From NCBI GenBank assembly GCA_009726075.1, contig WLND01000063.1, forward strand, positions 1 through 7,842: a stretch of 7,842 nucleotides of DNA, given 5' to 3'. The translations under genes were made by a program, and so were the position numbers. Numbering within the stretch: the first letter of the stretch is position 1; every line of letters begins with the position of its first letter. The DNA is from Actinomycetota bacterium (GTDB lineage Bacteria > Actinomycetota > Actinomycetes > S36-B12). Positions 6,491 through 7,842 of the stretch are shown here, piece by piece. The notes below the pieces were generated by a model. It ran no database searches and was not told where the DNA came from. It saw only the letters and a list, made by a program, of their open reading frames with translations.

Positions 6491-7842
6491 GTGAGGCGGG
6501 GCGGGGAGCAGGTGCCAAGGGGCCCGGTGGCCGGGCGGGGCGTCCGCCTTGCTGCCCTGCTGGTCGTGCTGTTCCTTGGCGGAGTGATCGTTGGAGTGTC
6601 TGCGCAGGAATTCGCTGGGTCCTGGCGCGCTCGGGTGATGTCTCAGGTCACGCCTCAGGTCACGCCTCAGGTTGCGCCGACGCCCGCCGCCGGCGCGGGG
6701 GAGCAGGACATCGCTGGGGACGACCTGACCGGGCTGCCGCAGCCGATTGTCACGGGTGGGCCCGAGGACGTCCGTCCGAATACCCCTTCTGCCGCCCCCG
6801 AAAGCCGGAACCCCGACGCCACCCCGAGCGTGCCCACCCGGGCGGCCTCGAAGTCTCGAGCGTTCACGGCGGTCAATGCCAAGGCTGCGCAGAGATATCT
6901 CGTCGCATGGACGGCGCTCCAGAAGGCGAAGAAAACCGAGCGAGGCCGAAGGCAGAAGCTGGCCGAGGCACGACTGGCCCTTGCGGTTGCCAGGGCGGGC
7001 CAGCCCGGATCGGCCGGCTCCACGAGCGAACTGCGCTCGAGGTACGCGGCCCTGTCGAAGTCAGCGGGGTCTGCAGTGTCAGCCCTTCCGGAGGCCCAGC
7101 GTTCGGCCCTCGCCGCGGTGCTGGCGGGCGCCCCTGCGACCGTGACGGAGGGCATCGACGCGATCCCCGGGCTCGCCGCCGGGGTGCGAACGAAGGTACT
7201 GGCGTTTGTGCGGGCCAAGATGGATTGGAGTGCTGGCACCAGCGCGGCCCGCGCCCAGGAGGCGCGCATGACAGCGGCCCAGGTGGCCGTGACCTCGCTG
7301 CAGGACCGCTGCGCGCATGCGATTGCGAAGAGGCGCGCCGCCCGAGCCCGACTTGACGCCGTCCTGCGCGTCGAGCATCCGCAGCGCAGGATCAAGCCCC
7401 GGGGCTGCCCGCTCGCGAGCCTTCCGGGCACCGTTCCGTTGCGCGTGGACGTCAGCAGGCTGTGCGGTGAGGCGATAACGAAGGCGGCGACCCCGCAAGC
7501 TGCCGGAGCGGCACGCTGGGTCCTGAGCCGGCTCGGAGCCCCCTACGCATGCGGAGGAGCCGGACGCATGGACGACTTTCGGTTCGACTGCTCCTCGCTC
7601 GTTTCGCGCGCGTACGCGGAGGGAGCAGGGCTCGAGACGGCCGGTAAGTCGTGGGCCCCTTCGACGCGCAACATGCTGCCGTGGGGCGGTGTTGGCCTTG
7701 ATCCGCATTACGCCCCGGTGGGTGCAGCAAACCTCGCACCGGGCGACATCGTCCTGTACCGAACCTGCACAAGCGAGCCGTGTGCTTACCAGCACGTCGT
7801 GATGTACCTCGGCACGCTCGATGGAGTCGAGTGGATGATCCA
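6491..7842 (+). CDS. Secreted or anchored NlpC/P60 endopeptidase, 3' partial
   Basis: The frame is open from 6425 to the right edge, and 450 codons are visible from the GTG at 6491. A basic N-terminus leads to a hydrophobic segment at residues 18-38 (VRLAALLVVLFLGGVIVGVS and the next Ala), which serves as either a signal peptide (possible VSA/QE cut) or a membrane anchor. Next comes a Thr/Pro/Gln-rich region with a QVTP repeat (51-62), then a long, mostly helical Ala/Arg/Lys-rich stretch (~120-300). The catalytic domain follows from ~335: GAPYACGG, then FDCSSLVSRAY with nucleophile Cys367, APGDIVLY, and QHVVMYLG with His435. The last visible residues are WMI, and the cut codon begins CA, where the family usually has the third catalytic His. 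Expected activity: cleavage of peptidoglycan stem peptides outside the membrane, opening the wall. It sits beside a MinD/CpaE-like ATPase, consistent with a wall-crossing machine. Confidence 0.9.
   Translation, partial: MRRGGEQVPRGPVAGRGVRLAALLVVLFLGGVIVGVSAQEFAGSWRARVMSQVTPQVTPQVAPTPAAGAGEQDIAGDDLTGLPQPIVTGGPEDVRPNTPSAAPESRNPDATPSVPTRAASKSRAFTAVNAKAAQRYLVAWTALQKAKKTERGRRQKLAEARLALAVARAGQPGSAGSTSELRSRYAALSKSAGSAVSALPEAQRSALAAVLAGAPATVTEGIDAIPGLAAGVRTKVLAFVRAKMDWSAGTSAARAQEARMTAAQVAVTSLQDRCAHAIAKRRAARARLDAVLRVEHPQRRIKPRGCPLASLPGTVPLRVDVSRLCGEAITKAATPQAAGAARWVLSRLGAPYACGGAGRMDDFRFDCSSLVSRAYAEGAGLETAGKSWAPSTRNMLPWGGVGLDPHYAPVGAANLAPGDIVLYRTCTSEPCAYQHVVMYLGTLDGVEWMI
6641..6676 (+). repeat. 12-bp tandem repeat, three units
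   Basis: TCTCAGGTCACG, CCTCAGGTCACG and CCTCAGGTTGCG follow in frame and encode SQVT-PQVT-PQVA just after the hydrophobic segment of the NlpC/P60 protein. It is a short extracytoplasmic spacer whose length could vary by slippage. Confidence 0.75.

Noticed and set aside
6478..6495. ATG-started five-codon leader ORF before the NlpC/P60 start
   Set aside because: It is too short and has no stalling-type sequence or attenuator structure.
6397..7356. Plus-strand open frame of 319 codons in another frame over the NlpC/P60 gene
   Set aside because: Its product is Gly/Arg/Pro-rich low complexity. The overlapping frame has a membrane segment and the NlpC/P60 catalytic residues.

Overview
This is a GC-rich window with strong G/C third-position bias. 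Five of the six start codons I can assign are GTG, and several genes overlap or nearly touch. Together with the protein families present, this points to a high-GC actinobacterium. I cannot name a genus. There are no RNA genes, insertion sequences or CRISPR arrays. The window cuts a gene at each end.

Layout. (1) Bases 2-1826, plus strand: a two-gene metabolic operon. It holds the 3' part of a maltokinase/aminoglycoside-phosphotransferase-fold sugar kinase, most like the actinobacterial glucosamine kinases, followed 13 bp later by a SIS-domain phosphosugar isomerase/deaminase-like protein. The pair reads as 'phosphorylate an amino sugar, then process the 6-phosphate'. (2) Bases 1839-3491, minus strand: a single gene for a NERD-nuclease plus superfamily 1 helicase fusion. 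It converges on the operon with a 12-bp gap, and its key nuclease and helicase motifs look intact. (3) Bases 3492-3737: a 246-bp divergent intergenic region holding the presumed promoters and an 11-bp direct repeat. (4) Bases 3738-7842, plus strand: a tightly packed cluster. In order: a 258-aa DUF4388-like protein with a C-terminal winged-helix-like segment; a 65-aa orphan protein; a 547-aa MinD/CpaE-like ATPase with an unusual N-terminal domain and a repeat-bearing linker; and, after 124 bp, a secreted or membrane-anchored NlpC/P60 endopeptidase that runs off the right edge.

How they may work together. Region 4 looks like the start of an envelope-spanning machine. A cytoplasmic positioning ATPase is encoded beside a cell-wall hydrolase with an export signal, and the first three genes are probably co-translated. 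Conjugative type IV secretion-like and Tad/type IV pilus-like loci both use such parts. No transport ATPase, coupling protein or pilin is visible here, so the type of machine stays undecided, and the genes to the right of the window would settle it. The NERD helicase is a plausible nucleic-acid defence or repair factor beside this locus, but nothing in the sequence ties it to either neighbour.
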